Below are positions 12,631 through 24,242 of a stretch of 64,000 nucleotides of DNA, one piece after another (the first letter of the stretch is position 1; each line of letters opens with the position of its first letter). The DNA comes from Sanguinoderma infundibulare (lineage: Eukaryota; Basidiomycota; Agaricomycetes; Polyporales; Polyporaceae): the NCBI GenBank assembly GCA_032821775.1, contig JAVLRN010000004.1:1798001-1862000 (forward strand), written 5' to 3'. A program made the translations under genes and the position numbers. The notes beneath the pieces were generated by a model, which did not search any database, was not told the origin of the DNA, and worked only from the letters and a program-made list of their open reading frames with translations.

Positions 12631-13975
12631 ATGGCCATCCTCACCGTGAGTCCTATTCACCCTCGCGGTCGTTGCGCTCGTTCTAAATGACGGGTCACCC
12701 TTTTAGAACGTCCTCCGTGCCGACAGGTCGCGCATCGTGCTCCCGGCAGAGGTGTGGTCCCTCATTCACGACCACATAGAATTGCAAGACGTGAAGGCGC
12801 TTGCGTTGGTTGACAAGAACATCGGTTGCTTCGCGCGAGATCGGGTGGGGAGGCAGATGAAGACGACGCGGATGACCGGGGACGTCTTGTGTAGGTTCTG
12901 GGAGATCCACTCGGCATGGAGGACGCGTTTCTTCCTCCTGCGTTCTTTCACTCTCCAACTCAACCCCGCATCGCCACCAGACCTTCTGGACCGGTGGCGA
13001 GGGATGTCGATATATCTCAAGCACCTGCGCTCCCTCGCCTTCCTCGGCGACGCGGCGCAGTTCCACGGAACGACGGACGTTCTCAAGCACCTTCATAGCG
13101 AGGCGCGTTTCCAAAGATTTTTCTGCGAGAGCGACGCGCTCTTGCACGGCTGTTTAGAGTCGCTGGCGAGGCACAGCGACCACCTGACGGACTTTGGCGG
13201 GTTCTTCGCGTCGACGCTTCGCGCAGGCTTCCACCCCGGCGTCTTCCTCACCGACTATCCGGCTATCCAAATCCTCGACACGGGCGTGTCGTTCGTGTCG
13301 GTGCTCTTGCAGCCTTTCGGCGTCACTCGCCTGACGATCCACGGCAAGTGGGACCGTATGCTCCGCGTCTTGAATTGGGTGGCGGGAGGGTTCTCAAGGC
13401 AGCTGCTCTCTCTGCGCCTCGTTCGGGAGTCGGTGGGCGAGCAGGCGGTGATTTATGACGGAACCCATTGGGTGTCCGGGTCGGAGTCTCCCCTCGTCGC
13501 ATGTGCATACCTAGGATACTTGCCAAAACTTGTCTACCTAGAAGTCCAGGACTCGGTGAGTATCCCTCGCTGCCTTCATGCTAGTCGAGACACACCGTTG
13601 ACCACACCGTTATTCTCTCTCTCTCTCTATTCTTTCCTGCAGGGAGCGCAGACACCTCCGGATATCAACGTCCTGAGTGACGAGCGTCCTCCGCGTAAGC
13701 GTTTGAACTGCAAGGGTCTAGACCATATCGACTGGCTCGCGTGGCGGCCGAGGTGGGCTTCGGACGGCGTGGAACGGCGCCCGTGCGCTTCCGCTTTCGT
13801 GCAGACGGCGGGCAAGGTCCTGCTACCCGTGCAAACCGTCCGGGTGTCGTTGGACGAAAGCGAGAAGGGAGTCTGGGACTCCTGGCATCGCGCGGACGAG
13901 GACACAGAGTTCGAGAGGAGGTCGATAGTGGACGCTGTCGGAGACGAGATGTGGAAGAGGGCGGCCGCGGAGTGA
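12631..13975 (+). CDS. F-box-like protein
   Basis: Exon 1 (12631-12645, MAILT), exon 2 (12707-13555) and exon 3 (13643-13975) are in phase. The protein is about 398 residues if the second intron is removed. The N-terminal helix pattern VLPAEVWSLIHDHIELQDVKALALVDKN, seen in parts, resembles the degenerate F-box opening of basidiomycete F-box/LRR proteins. The remainder has leucine-rich strands such as HLRSLAF and QLLSLRLV. Such proteins usually bridge Skp1 to substrates in SCF ubiquitin ligases. The intron 13556-13642 is 87 nt and lacks in-frame stops, so retention would insert 29 residues. The substrate is unknown. Confidence 0.7.
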
Positions 13976-14840
13976 GGGGCTGTCTTTGTTCTCTCCTGGG
14001 TTTGGCGGTACGCGCTGGCGCTCTCTGATCTTTCCACGCAAGGACTGATGGCTTATTGTCTCAGGCAGGTTTCGAGTCTCGGTTGTGTCATTTCCTTTGG
14101 ACTCTACATATCATTGTGTCTCTGTTCTTATCAACGTTCTCATGGTCTCGTACATTTTTCCGTACCCCTCCTTTCACATTACTGACTCAACCACGGACTA
14201 CGGATCATCAATCACATCTCTCCTGTATCGATAGCAATTTTCATTACTGATCAGTGTATCCCTATACCATAAACACTGCATATTAGAGACTACGTAGATA
14301 TATACCCTAGGCCGAATTCGTGTACGCAGACTACCCAGATATCCTCCGCCCTTGTACTCTGTTACCATCTTGTGTAGAGCCATGGACAAAAGACAACACC
14401 GCTGGGGAGCTGTACATTCCATGCCGATTGTGCATTCTCAACCTGCATCACGAGTTGCACCTGCGAGTTAGTGGAAGTGTAACTCTCTCCGAGTCTGCGC
14501 CATGACGTCAAGAGAGTAAACAAGGTAAACGCGCTCACATGACCAACGCGTCGCGTCTTTGAACGCATGAACTACCTCACATCGGTCTGGAAGCTGGATT
14601 TAAAGACATTATAGATATATTCAGGTATCGGAAAGGATAATAATGCGCGTAATATGCCGCATTGTTGGCTACACGGGACAGGAAGTGGTGGTGCATTCAG
14701 ATCACGTGCCGCTGGGGATGAAAGAAGTAGCCGGCGAGGGGGACGCCCAGCTGCGTCTTGCTTTCTCCCCTTGAACGACCACCACCCCCCACCCACCCTC
14801 GCACACAGTGCCCACCCCCTGCCAGCAAGTGCGTGCTAAA

Positions 14841-16421
14841 ATGCCCCATACTACGCGAGGCGCCACTCGGAACACGGAAGATCCGCCTTCGTTATTGGGC
14901 TGTATGCTGAGCAATGTAGGTGGCCTCGCAGATATGTTCCCTCCGACAATAGCGGCTCATTCCTTCGCAGCTGAAGAAGCTGAAGAAGAAGCGACGGTCT
15001 ACGGGCAAGAGACAGGCTGCGACGAGAAACAGGGAAACAGGTCCAGCAACATCGCAAGAATGCCATTCTCCCTCGTGCGACCTGACGGTACCTGAACTCC
15101 CCACAACCGTCGAACCACAGAGCATTGCACGACGACAGCGGACTCCCATCCATGCTCTATCCAACAAACGCAATTCTGCGTCATCCACATCTACCTGCGT
15201 TCAGAGCGATGACTCGGATGGACCCAGTTCCTATCCCACGACGCTGGTCGGCTCGCCGAGCTCGTGGTCTGTCAAGCTCGCACTCCCCTTGTCATCGCGA
15301 CCATCGTCCCCGGTGGCCTCCCCGCTCCTTTCTGCTCCTTCCATCCCAACCACGACACAAACATGGCCCGGCGGCCTTCCCGACGACATCTGGCGCCTCG
15401 TCGCAGAAGAACTCGACCCACACGATGTCGCACAGCTCGCGGTGGTTTGCAGTGGAACACGCCTCGTCGTGGATCGCGTCCTCCACCGCAGCCCCACCCT
15501 CTCCGATGAGCATCACATGGTGAAATGGGCGGAAGCCCTCGTAACCGACCGGGAACGGGCGCAATGCATCCAATCGCTCACAATCGGATGGGACGCTCAC
15601 GGCACCGTCGACGGGGCCGCCGACTCCGCGTTCGGCATCGCGACGATGCTGCTTGCCCGAAGCCAAAATCTCAAGACCGTGTCTGTGTTCGCGGACGCGC
15701 CTGCGGGCAAGTTCAGCACGAGGCGATCGCTCCCTGCCAGCGTCCGCACGCTGGACACCTCAGGCGCCTTCATGCGGTCGCTTCGACGACCGCTTCCCCC
15801 ACTGCTGCACCTGAGTGTGCGCGTACTCCACAAGGACGACGGGGCCATATGGCGGGCGATTTCCGCGGTCGGAGAGACGCTGCTGCAGCTCCGTGTCATC
15901 ATTGATTGGGTCTACCCGTTTGAGAAGAGAGTCGACCACCCTGCGCGGCTATGCACGTCGATTCACGCACCACGACTCGTGTACCTCGAGCTACGAGAGT
16001 ACAGGTCGGAGAAGGTGTGTCTGAAGCGCCCCAATCATGACATGGCAAGGAGCACTCACCTGATCGCTAACAGGACATTCCCTTGACCATGTCGGGCTGG
16101 CATCGCCTAAGAGCCTCGGAGTTTTCGCAGGCCGTGGCGCGCAGGACTCCCCGCCTCCGATACCTGGTGTGGAAGCCACTATGGGCCCTGCACGACGACG
16201 ACGTACTCCCTGGAGGACACCGGTACGACAAGGTTCAGTGTTACCGGACCAGCCTCTTCGACATCATCAAATTGGACCTTCTCGCGTTCGCCTTGCCCAG
16301 CGACTCCGGATATTCCTGCTTTGAGGCGGGGAAGGAGGAGCCGATGGAAGGCCGACCCCACGTCGGGCCCGAGGACCTCTGGAAATCGTTGACGGAAGAC
16401 GACCAGGTCCTGCACTTGTGA
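14841..16421 (+). CDS. F-box-like protein with basic N terminus
   Basis: Three exons (14841-14915, 14971-16014, 16074-16421) join in phase to about 488 residues. The start gives MPHTTRGATRN; the second exon begins with a Lys/Arg stretch LKKLKKKRRS, possibly a nuclear signal. A Ser-rich linker precedes the F-box-like segment LPDDIWRLVAEELDPHDVAQ near residue 175. The C-terminal part carries irregular leucine-rich strands (LLHLSVRVL, LVYLELREY) and ends LTEDDQVLHL. SCF adaptor function is inferred from the family. The first intron is 55 nt with a CAG acceptor. Confidence 0.72.
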
Positions 16422-19400
16422 TGAAGACAGCGCGTATGTTGCGTGGTTGAGTACGTCCTCACGTCGATCGATGAACGGTGGTGGATGTGTACAGATTTGA
16501 GATGACTTGTTGTTGTTGCTGCTCCTCCTGTTGTACCGCTTTGTATTGCTCTCGACACGTTCCTATCATTATTCGATATCAGTCAGATGGCGTTGAATAT
16601 ACAATACGAAATGTAGAGTCTGGAATAGCTAAAGATAGCCACTAATAATAATGCCAACACTGTACGATAAAAGCGTATAATTTCAGAAAGAATCTCCGAA
16701 TCACCTCTCGCTCGGAAAAACGCCGCAACATGAGCATGCTCGAAGGGGTGTTCATGAGCAACTCCGTGATGAACGCATTGGGCGCTATTCCTCGTCTCTC
16801 CATCCTACGCAGCTCCATCTCGTCGACAGCTCCAGCACACTTGACGCTCCATCATGAATACGAATACACAATGTTTCGAATTGCTTCTGATTCGGTGCGT
16901 CCCAAGTTTACGCCCGCCGTGCGTGTGCGCGATAACTAACAATAGCAACGCAGCGAACAACCACGGAAATCAGGACAATAAGGTTCCGCGATCATGAAAA
17001 CAATCATGCTCTACCGCTGCACATTACGGCCATTGTTGAGCACGACCACCTCATGAGACAATCGCCTTTTGTCCACTTCGTCACAATGAGTTACGGCCTC
17101 TCTTGGCGATTGTCTACCCACCACTTGCTCAACCATCCTTCCCCTTCGGTCACTGGTCGGGCAGCTGAAGTCGACAAGTCTCGCAGTACAAGACCGTCAA
17201 ACACATTTCCCCAGTTGCGATACGGATACGAAGAACCTCATGCTGAGGGGGCTGACGAAGGTTTTGCACCGGACTCGAGTGGGTGATCCGCATACCGCCC
17301 TCCATGCATCCCGGTCACACAGTTGTCATCTAGGGATGCATGGAGGAAGGTCGCAGTGGCTTTCAACTGTTCGCAGACTTCAGCATGGTCTGCTTAAAGC
17401 TAATTCTAGCCATCGACGCGCTTCATAACAACAGAACAGCAGACTCGATGGTATGCGACGAAGCAGACCGCGCTTAAGGTCTACTACAAGGTAAGGTTAC
17501 ATACTTCGCTTGTAACCCCAGGGAAGCATTGGAAAGCTCACTGCGTCGTATGCGTTTCTAGGAACATCGCGCATCCTCACGCCTTTATGCGTGTAGATGC
17601 GCAAGTGGAATCGGATGCACCGAGCATGCGCGGCTGCCACGGTATCCTCCGCAGGCTCGGTATGACATTCAAAAGCTGCATTCGATGGTCGCCACCGCAA
17701 TGCTCAGGCAACACCAAAGCGGGTCGATGACCATGCGGATGATCGCGTGTTGAGATGGGTGCAAAGGGACGGGGAGGGTACGTTCATGGGTTGTGGAAGC
17801 AAGGACGGGAACTCACAATGCATGCCACTTCCAGCCTTCGAAGGGGACCCGTCGCTCCTCTATATGCACGTCAAACCTTGCTGGGGACGCCAAATTGAAA
17901 CCTCGGAGGTCGCAGGTTGTTTCGAGACCAAGACTTTGTGGTGTGCGGAGGTCTTCACGGCCACAGGCGTGCGACGTCCCAGGCGTCCGGCATGCAGGCT
18001 GGTGAGTCTGTATAAAATGCTGGACATATCAGTAAGTCAGTAAGAGCGATTGAAAATAACCGCGGTTCCGGACTCAACCTCAGCCTGCAGAATTCCGTCC
18101 GCTGCGGAGCGAATGGCAGACTTGGGCCATTTGTGGAGTCGGATATGAACACGTACCTTATTTATCCTGTCACAATATTGCTTTGTACTTCGCTTGCATA
18201 CTCTGTGTGTCCATGCTTATAGTATTTTGTCCGCCTCGAACCGGGTCGCCGTCGAGATAGCGGCAAGAACGTCGTGACGTAGCAGTATATGATCAAGTGG
18301 GATGGATCGAGTAAAGACATAGAAAGTAGACGAGTGAAGACTCTTTCGATGAGGGAAGAGGGAAAGGATTCGCGAGAAGCTGGGGGGTACGCCGGTTGTG
18401 GCCAACTTGGACCGCACCCGGCGCTCGTGGCAGCCGCCACTTTGATCCAACCCTGGACTACGACGTCTTCACCATCACTGCCTGAGTACTGCTCAGCTGC
18501 ATCAGACCAACAACCTGTGCTTAAAATATATATCTTGTCTCCTGAACATACAGAGTGCCTCCTCTACTGGTGCCTCGGCTGCAGTTCGTCATAGACACGT
18601 CAATGGTGTCCCCGCACGACCGCCGACGTATCTAGCCCCCTCCAGCTCCCTGATCCACCGCGACAGGTGCAAATTATAGGACCGTTGGATGACATGCTAT
18701 GCAGGACAGCGGGAGCCAACGTTGTTGCGAACGGAGGGTGTATACGGTTGATTGTCGTACGTCCCCATCTTTCCATGTTTCACCCGTCCTACGCAGGCTA
18801 TAGGTGACGATGTGTCTTCATCTCCAATGCGTGTATCTTTGGTTTCGGTCGTCCTGTCTCGGACAACCTGTTGCGTGTTGGTGATCACTGGATTCTTGCA
18901 TATCAGTCGAGGCCAAAACTACGAACAAAAACTACGACTCACCCAGCAATTCCATCTGAAGCGGCACTAATGTGGTACCCAGCCATGATTGGCCATAATC
19001 GCACTATCCATCTGGTCTGCACCAGCGTAGCAAATGTTCTTGGGTATGTGTGTCACGATTCGTCATCAGAGCCTGAAATTTTGACGTGACGTTCGAAAAT
19101 TGCCGTTAGCGACATGTTGCGACGTGCGCTAGTCCAAATGCTCTGACATACGCACCCATCGCGGACGGGATCATAAGAGCCGTTTTGGTGGACCATTTAT
19201 GCGCTTCCGCCTTCAGGGCTCGGCGGATGCAAGATTGTGAGTGTATTGCGGACCTAAAATCAAAATCATGGGTATAATGCCCACCAAATTAGCTGTTTTG
19301 TGTGTCTCGGCATGGAAAGCAGGAGGTACATCCCACTAGACAGTAGGATGTACCTTCGGCATATCCACGGTTTCAATTGCCAAGAGTGGGTCATTATCTC

Positions 19401-20178
19401 CCGGGGCAATTGGCTCCGACCGGAACTGTTTCTGATTCCGTGATCATTTGGTGAGCCAAACTTCGCTCCTGAGCAAAGCTTGGTCCACAAAGATACATCG
19501 GCGGGATTGAGCATGCATGGATGCTGCCTTGCTGCGCGAGGCCGAAGCCTACTGAACAGTTGCGGCGGCAAGGATGCGATATTGTAGCCGCATCTAAAGA
19601 GTGTGAACATGGGCTGACCTTATCACATCCTTCAACGGATATCGACTGAAGCCTTGCGTGTCAAGACCGAAGTGGTGGTGGTTGGGTCTTGGTACTTGGT
19701 GTTTGCCTATTGAGTCCTCGTATCAGCACTGGTCGACAGGGACAACGCCGAGCACCATACCCATCAAATAATTTCTGGATGATATCGCTCAGTAGAGCCC
19801 GTCAGAGTAGGTTTATTTGGGGCAGGGCAACCGTCGGGACTAGCAGGATATCCAGGTTGGAAATGAGGAGCACGTGCTACGAAATAGCCGACGGCGTCCC
19901 AGCGATATCTTCCTCCTTCCTCCCTCCTCTCTTCCACATTCCACCCTCGTCGCTCCTTGCTGTATCCGCGCGGATCGTTGTGGTTTGCCGTGGTCTATCG
20001 AGCTCTGTGTTTTGCGTATTTCTTGCTGACATGGTGGATCGAAGTGTACGCGACGGTGGCTGGAGAGACGCGTCCATTCCATGTGGCTGGGGTTCGGTAT
20101 GTGGGCCCCAATATCTTCTCATCGTCGTCTTATTGACGTATCCATCGCACATGCGCCAACCACGGTATCGACAAGTTA
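16422..20178. other. Gene-poor stretch
   Basis: About 3.7 kb without a convincing exon chain. Many short frames exist but none has family motifs. One perfect inverted repeat is annotated separately. The ATG at 20031 with a donor at 20097 could be a 5' exon of the next gene. No transposase or reverse transcriptase remnant was recognised. Confidence 0.45.
17299..17346. repeat. Perfect 14-bp inverted repeat (hairpin)
   Basis: CCTCCATGCATCCC at 17299-17312 is the exact complement of GGGATGCATGGAGG at 17333-17346, with a 20-nt loop. It could fold as a hairpin, or be a recombination or protein-binding palindrome. It does not sit next to a recognised gene end. Confidence 0.6.
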
Positions 20179-21229
20179 ATGGGACACAATTTGTCTGTGG
20201 AAGGCAAGCTCCTCGTACAACAACGACGTGACGTCTTCGTCTCCGTTCAGAACGACCACGACGTTTGGAACCTCGAATGGACCATCCCCCATGGCCTTCA
20301 ACCTTTCGACCGTATCCACTTGAAAGTACGGTCCCCCGAAGGCCTGCACGTCTTGTGCAAGTCCCTCAACGGGGGAGCATTGGCTGAGCAAGCTGCCAAG
20401 GTCTGGGCGTTCGAACTGGATATCGCCACCGTCCTCGAATCGACTCTGGCCGACCTTTCCACCATATTCAACGCGATGACACGCGTCCAGCGCGTGCAGC
20501 TCCTCTTTCCTGACCTTCCAACTGGCGCATTATTATTGCCTCATGAACAAACTATTAGTTTCCTCGTTACGGAATCGTCGACGATCTGGACACTCCGCGC
20601 GCCCGCTCCCCCACTGACGACGCTCTGCGTAACTGTCCGCTTGCCGGAGGAGAAACACATATATTTCAAGATCAACCACCTCTTTCGCCAATCCCTTGTC
20701 AACCTCCGCATCGTGCGCCAGTACGAACCTTATCATTTGTATCCGAGCGCGTCGCCAGCGCGCATCTGCTTTTGTCTGGAGTTGCCGTACCTCGAGCGTC
20801 TCGAGATCCGCGACATCTCAACGCTGGTACGTGACTGTCCATACAATCGTTCTCTGCCACTTTTGCTCACCGCTCTTCCGGCAGGCTGATTCGGGGTTTG
20901 GCGACGTGGATGCGGTTGCGACCTCGGATTGGGCATACAGCATCATGAGGTGCCACCTCCCATCGCTGAAGACGTTGGTGTGGGCACCGCCGTGGTACAA
21001 CTTCTACGAGTTTGGCCAGGCGACGTACACCGCCGCCGTCGCGGAGTACCAGCGCGACTTGGAGCGGGTGTTGCCGCTGGTAAAGCTAGTTCTGTGCGTC
21101 TCTCGGACTGGCGGGATCGTCTCGTATCGGGTCGGTTGGGGTGAGGAGGAGTATTGTGACGGCCCGGACACTCAACCTCAACGCTCTGTCGGGGAAGAAG
21201 ACTGGGAGTGGCGATTTGACTGGGATTGA
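20179..21229 (+). CDS. LRR-like protein of the F-box superfamily type
   Basis: Exon 1 (20179-20826) and exon 2 (20885-21229) join in phase 0 around a GTACGT...GGCAG intron, giving about 330 residues. The sequence has repeated leucine-rich strands (LTTLCVTVRL, LVNLRIVRQY, LERLEIRDI, LKTLVWAPPW) like the C-terminal halves of basidiomycete F-box proteins. No F-box is visible. An upstream exon (20031-20096, MVDRSVRDGGWRDA...) could be spliced in phase to 20176, so the true start is uncertain. Function is unknown. Confidence 0.6.
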
Positions 21230-21980
21230 CACATTTGTCCTTGTGCTTTATCCGTCCTTTGTCGCATCCGTGTTTTGCTATGTCTGTATTCCGTTTATCC
21301 TGCTGTGTTACTATCCGTACGCTATAATCTTACAATGTGCTCTACATACGGCCTCATGATGGGCGGTGATGAGTTCATGTAGTGTGGCAGTGCGGCCTGG
21401 AGAACCCGGAAAGATCGCATCAACATCGTGCCGATTCTAGCCGATTCTCCCGCCTGACTTACCTCTGTCGGTGCTACCAACACGGCTATATCCGACTATA
21501 GCCCGCCTTGTCATGCTTCGACGTCCATGTAATTAGCATTGACTTAGGTGACTGGTGAGTATCTTCAAGAACTGTAGCATCGACGTTGAAGCGAGGCTCG
21601 AGCAGTCGACCGGTCCCTACGCCCGTACCCCAACCACATCGTGACCTATCCTCGGTCCACCTTGCGTCCAACATGCCGCCGCGAATGGGCTGTTGTTCTA
21701 TTCTGATTCCGCGTTCCAACAGGCATTCAATGCCCATTCCAGACCACGCTTTGGGCCAACTGCTCAGCGCTGTTAGCTCGAAGGCCGGAGGGTCGTGGGG
21801 GGGCAAAGGTTCGTGTGGTCCCGTGCGACGCATCTGTACTGTATACACCCACCACGAGTATCTTACTACGACTCCACCCTATACCCATTTCTTGACCCTC
21901 ATGCCGGAGTCTTCGGTAGGTCGCCTGTTCATCCTTTGCCAACATCTCTAAAGGAAGTCCTCACAGGCACCCTGTCTGAA
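21230..21980. other. Intergenic
   Basis: No recognisable gene. The right part grades into the decayed transferase-like copy described next. Confidence 0.45.
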
Positions 21981-22566
21981 GTGAAGACGGCGTCTGTGGG
22001 CGCTGCCGAATATTGGACCACACGCACCGCTACGGTGCCCATCCCTGCAAGTGCCGGTCAGGAGGGACGTCTCGTGGATCAGACGGCCCGGGTTTATGAC
22101 TAGGGGATATCGGGACGATTGCGGTGCGGGCACGCCATCTAAGCAGCATCCCCGCCAAGGTCTCGGACACGGGAAGTACGCGGTTGGTAGCTCTGAGAAT
22201 ATAGCAGCTCCCGCTGACCTTCGTCCGTACGCAAGGCATTGCGCCTTAAACCCCCTACGGGAAGATTGGGACGGCACCTGGACGGAACGTAAGACCGACG
22301 CGCGGTTCTATGCCCAGGTGCAGTGGGAGCTAGACGCACAGGAGAGCGCAGACGTTATCGCGGTGTATTTGCATCCAGGAAAGCCATCTCCGGTCTCCCT
22401 TCTGGAGATGGGGCTGTCCGCTCGCTCAGAGAAACTGGTGGTGTGCTGTCCAGATGGGTTTGGACAGAAAGGCAACGTAGAGATCGTCTGCGAGCGGTTC
22501 AACATTCCGTTGGTGGACACGTTCGAAGAGCTGGTCGAGGCAGTTATCCGGAAGATAGCCAACTAG
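21981..22566 (+). pseudogene. Nucleoside 2-deoxyribosyltransferase-like, degenerate copy
   Basis: The 3' part (about 22240-22566) encodes a clear match to the intact gene at 23279: NPLREDWDGTW, VQWELDAQESADVIAVY, SLLEMGL and LVVCCPDGFGQKGNVEIVCERF. A second short match, VGAAEYWTTR near 22001, corresponds to MGAAEEWQRR of the intact copy but lies in another frame. About 220 bp of non-matching sequence separates it from the rest. The N-terminal FLAGSIE-type motif is not found. A normal splice that would rejoin the parts is not evident. I call it a decayed tandem duplicate, though an unusual intron structure remains possible. Confidence 0.6.
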
Positions 22567-23122
22567 TTGTTGCGATGCGTCATCTGAGTTCAAATGTCAA
22601 ATAAAATAAGACACCAGCTATTGTACGATCGGACAGCCAGTTCGGAACATACAGAGCTGGCTCGACAGTGGAGGTGGGCTTTCTTTCCTAAACAAAGAGG
22701 GCTATCCGCGGTATGCATATGCCAGGTGCACATTCCGGGATTTCTAGAATTCCCGCATAGTTCACGCATAGCCCACACGTCTCATTACATAGAGTTCCGC
22801 ATAAACTAGGTGGATTGCATGTACCAAAATGATCCGCGCATAACTTAGCGGTGAGAACTTTGTTGTAGGCGGTGCACCGCCAGCGCCGATACAATATACT
22901 TGTGCATTAATGCCGCTCTGACCTGACTCGGACCCGCCAGTGCCACGACAGTTGCTTGTCTTGCTTTTATGCTTGCTAGATTGCAAACAAAACCGACTGT
23001 CTGGTCACTGCGGCAAATGGCCGTGCGCAATGGCAGGGACCATCCTGGTGCACAATGGAGTCCGGATGGGAACTGACAGCAAGGACCCGCCCTGTCTCCG
23101 GACGTCGCGCGCCGGGGATGCG

Positions 23123-23130
23123 TATATATA
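23123..23130 (+). promoter_or_regulatory. TATA box of transferase-like gene
   Basis: TATATATA lies 149 bp upstream of the start at 23279. It is followed by a CT-rich stretch suitable as transcription start region and leader. Confidence 0.55.
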
Positions 23131-23278
23131 GCCTGCCTCTCGGACTCCCAGTATCCATTCCCAGTCCAGCTACCACACCGCCCACCAGCTTCTGAATTCG
23201 CATCTCCTAGCTCCTCCTCTCCATCGTCACCCTCACCTCCATACATCCCCAAAGCACACTCACCGGTACTCACCACTA

Positions 23279-23809
23279 ATGGCGGACCTCAAACCCCTTT
23301 CCCAAACCTCCCAGTCGCAGTCCGGCGAGACCACCAACGGACCGCTCGTCTACATCGCCCCCGACAAAATCGGGGAGATCCGGGGCCGCTCCGTCTTCCT
23401 CGCCGGTTCCATCGAGATGGGTGCGGCCGAGGAATGGCAGCGCCGCTTGACGGACAAGCTCTCCGACATCAGCTGTACCATCTTCAACCCGCGGCGCAGA
23501 AATTGGGACTCGTCTTGGGAGCAGCGGAAGACGAACCCCCACTTCTACGAGCAGGTCAGCTGGGAGCTCGACCGTCTCGATGAGGCGGACGTGATCGCGA
23601 TGTACTTCGACGAGAAGACGAAGAGCCCGATCACACTCCTCGAGCTCGGGTTGCACATCAAGGACAAGTCGAAGCTCATCGTATGCTGCCCGGAGAAGTT
23701 CTACCGGAAGGGAAACGTGGAGATGGTCTGCGATCGGTACGGGATCGAGGAACTCACTACCTTCGACGCGCTCGTGGAGAGGGTCAGGGAGAAGTTGACG
23801 AGGGCTTGA
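23279..23809 (+). CDS. Nucleoside 2-deoxyribosyltransferase-like protein
   Basis: A single exon of 176 residues. The fold family (nucleoside 2-deoxyribosyltransferase-like) exchanges or cleaves bases from deoxyribonucleosides. Visible motifs are GRSVFLAGSIEMG (substrate loop), FNPRRRNWDSSW, YEQVSWELDRLDEADVI, and LLELGL with the probable catalytic Glu, followed by KLIVCCPEKFYRKGNVEMVC. The start ATG directly follows a CT-rich leader and a TATA box. No signal peptide or membrane segment, so cytosolic. The neighbouring degenerate copy indicates tandem duplication. The actual substrate is not known for fungal members. Confidence 0.85.
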   Translation: MADLKPLSQTSQSQSGETTNGPLVYIAPDKIGEIRGRSVFLAGSIEMGAAEEWQRRLTDKLSDISCTIFNPRRRNWDSSWEQRKTNPHFYEQVSWELDRLDEADVIAMYFDEKTKSPITLLELGLHIKDKSKLIVCCPEKFYRKGNVEMVCDRYGIEELTTFDALVERVREKLTRA

Positions 23810-24242
23810 AGGACGAGATCGTCATCATTCCAGCGAAGACCTCTCACTGAAGAATGGACTATGTATGCTGCATTTGTCTTCCAGGTTGCCGTGTTTGATT
23901 TTGAGCTCATCGTGCACTTAGGATGATGTGTACATCTACCGATTCCTTGCCTAGTCAGATGTTAGTGTTGCAACGCAAGCGTCCATCGCTCGCGATCCTA
24001 GCGAAGAGGATTGTAATCATTTGAGATACCTGCATCCCGCACCCGCCCAATCAATGTTAATATCGTCGATGATAGATCTCTCGACAAGACAGACACACTC
24101 AAGTGCAGAGCTTTTCCACCCCGAAACGAGAGCGTCACCGTGCGTGGCGTCTACCGGGATCGGACGCCTAGACCTGTTCAAGCTCCTCGTTCTGTCTAGG
24201 GAACTTGCGATGGCGCCTTCGCGCAATCGCCTGCACTCTCTT
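23810..24242. other. Intergenic, convergent gene ends
   Basis: Lies between the stop of the transferase-like gene (plus) and the probable stop of the DUF6533 gene (minus). It presumably holds both 3' regions. No other feature was recognised. Confidence 0.45.

Noticed and set aside
17920..17945. Sequence resembling a tRNA B box (GGTTGTTTCGAGACC)
   Set aside because: No matching A box or foldable acceptor stem was found at the required spacing.
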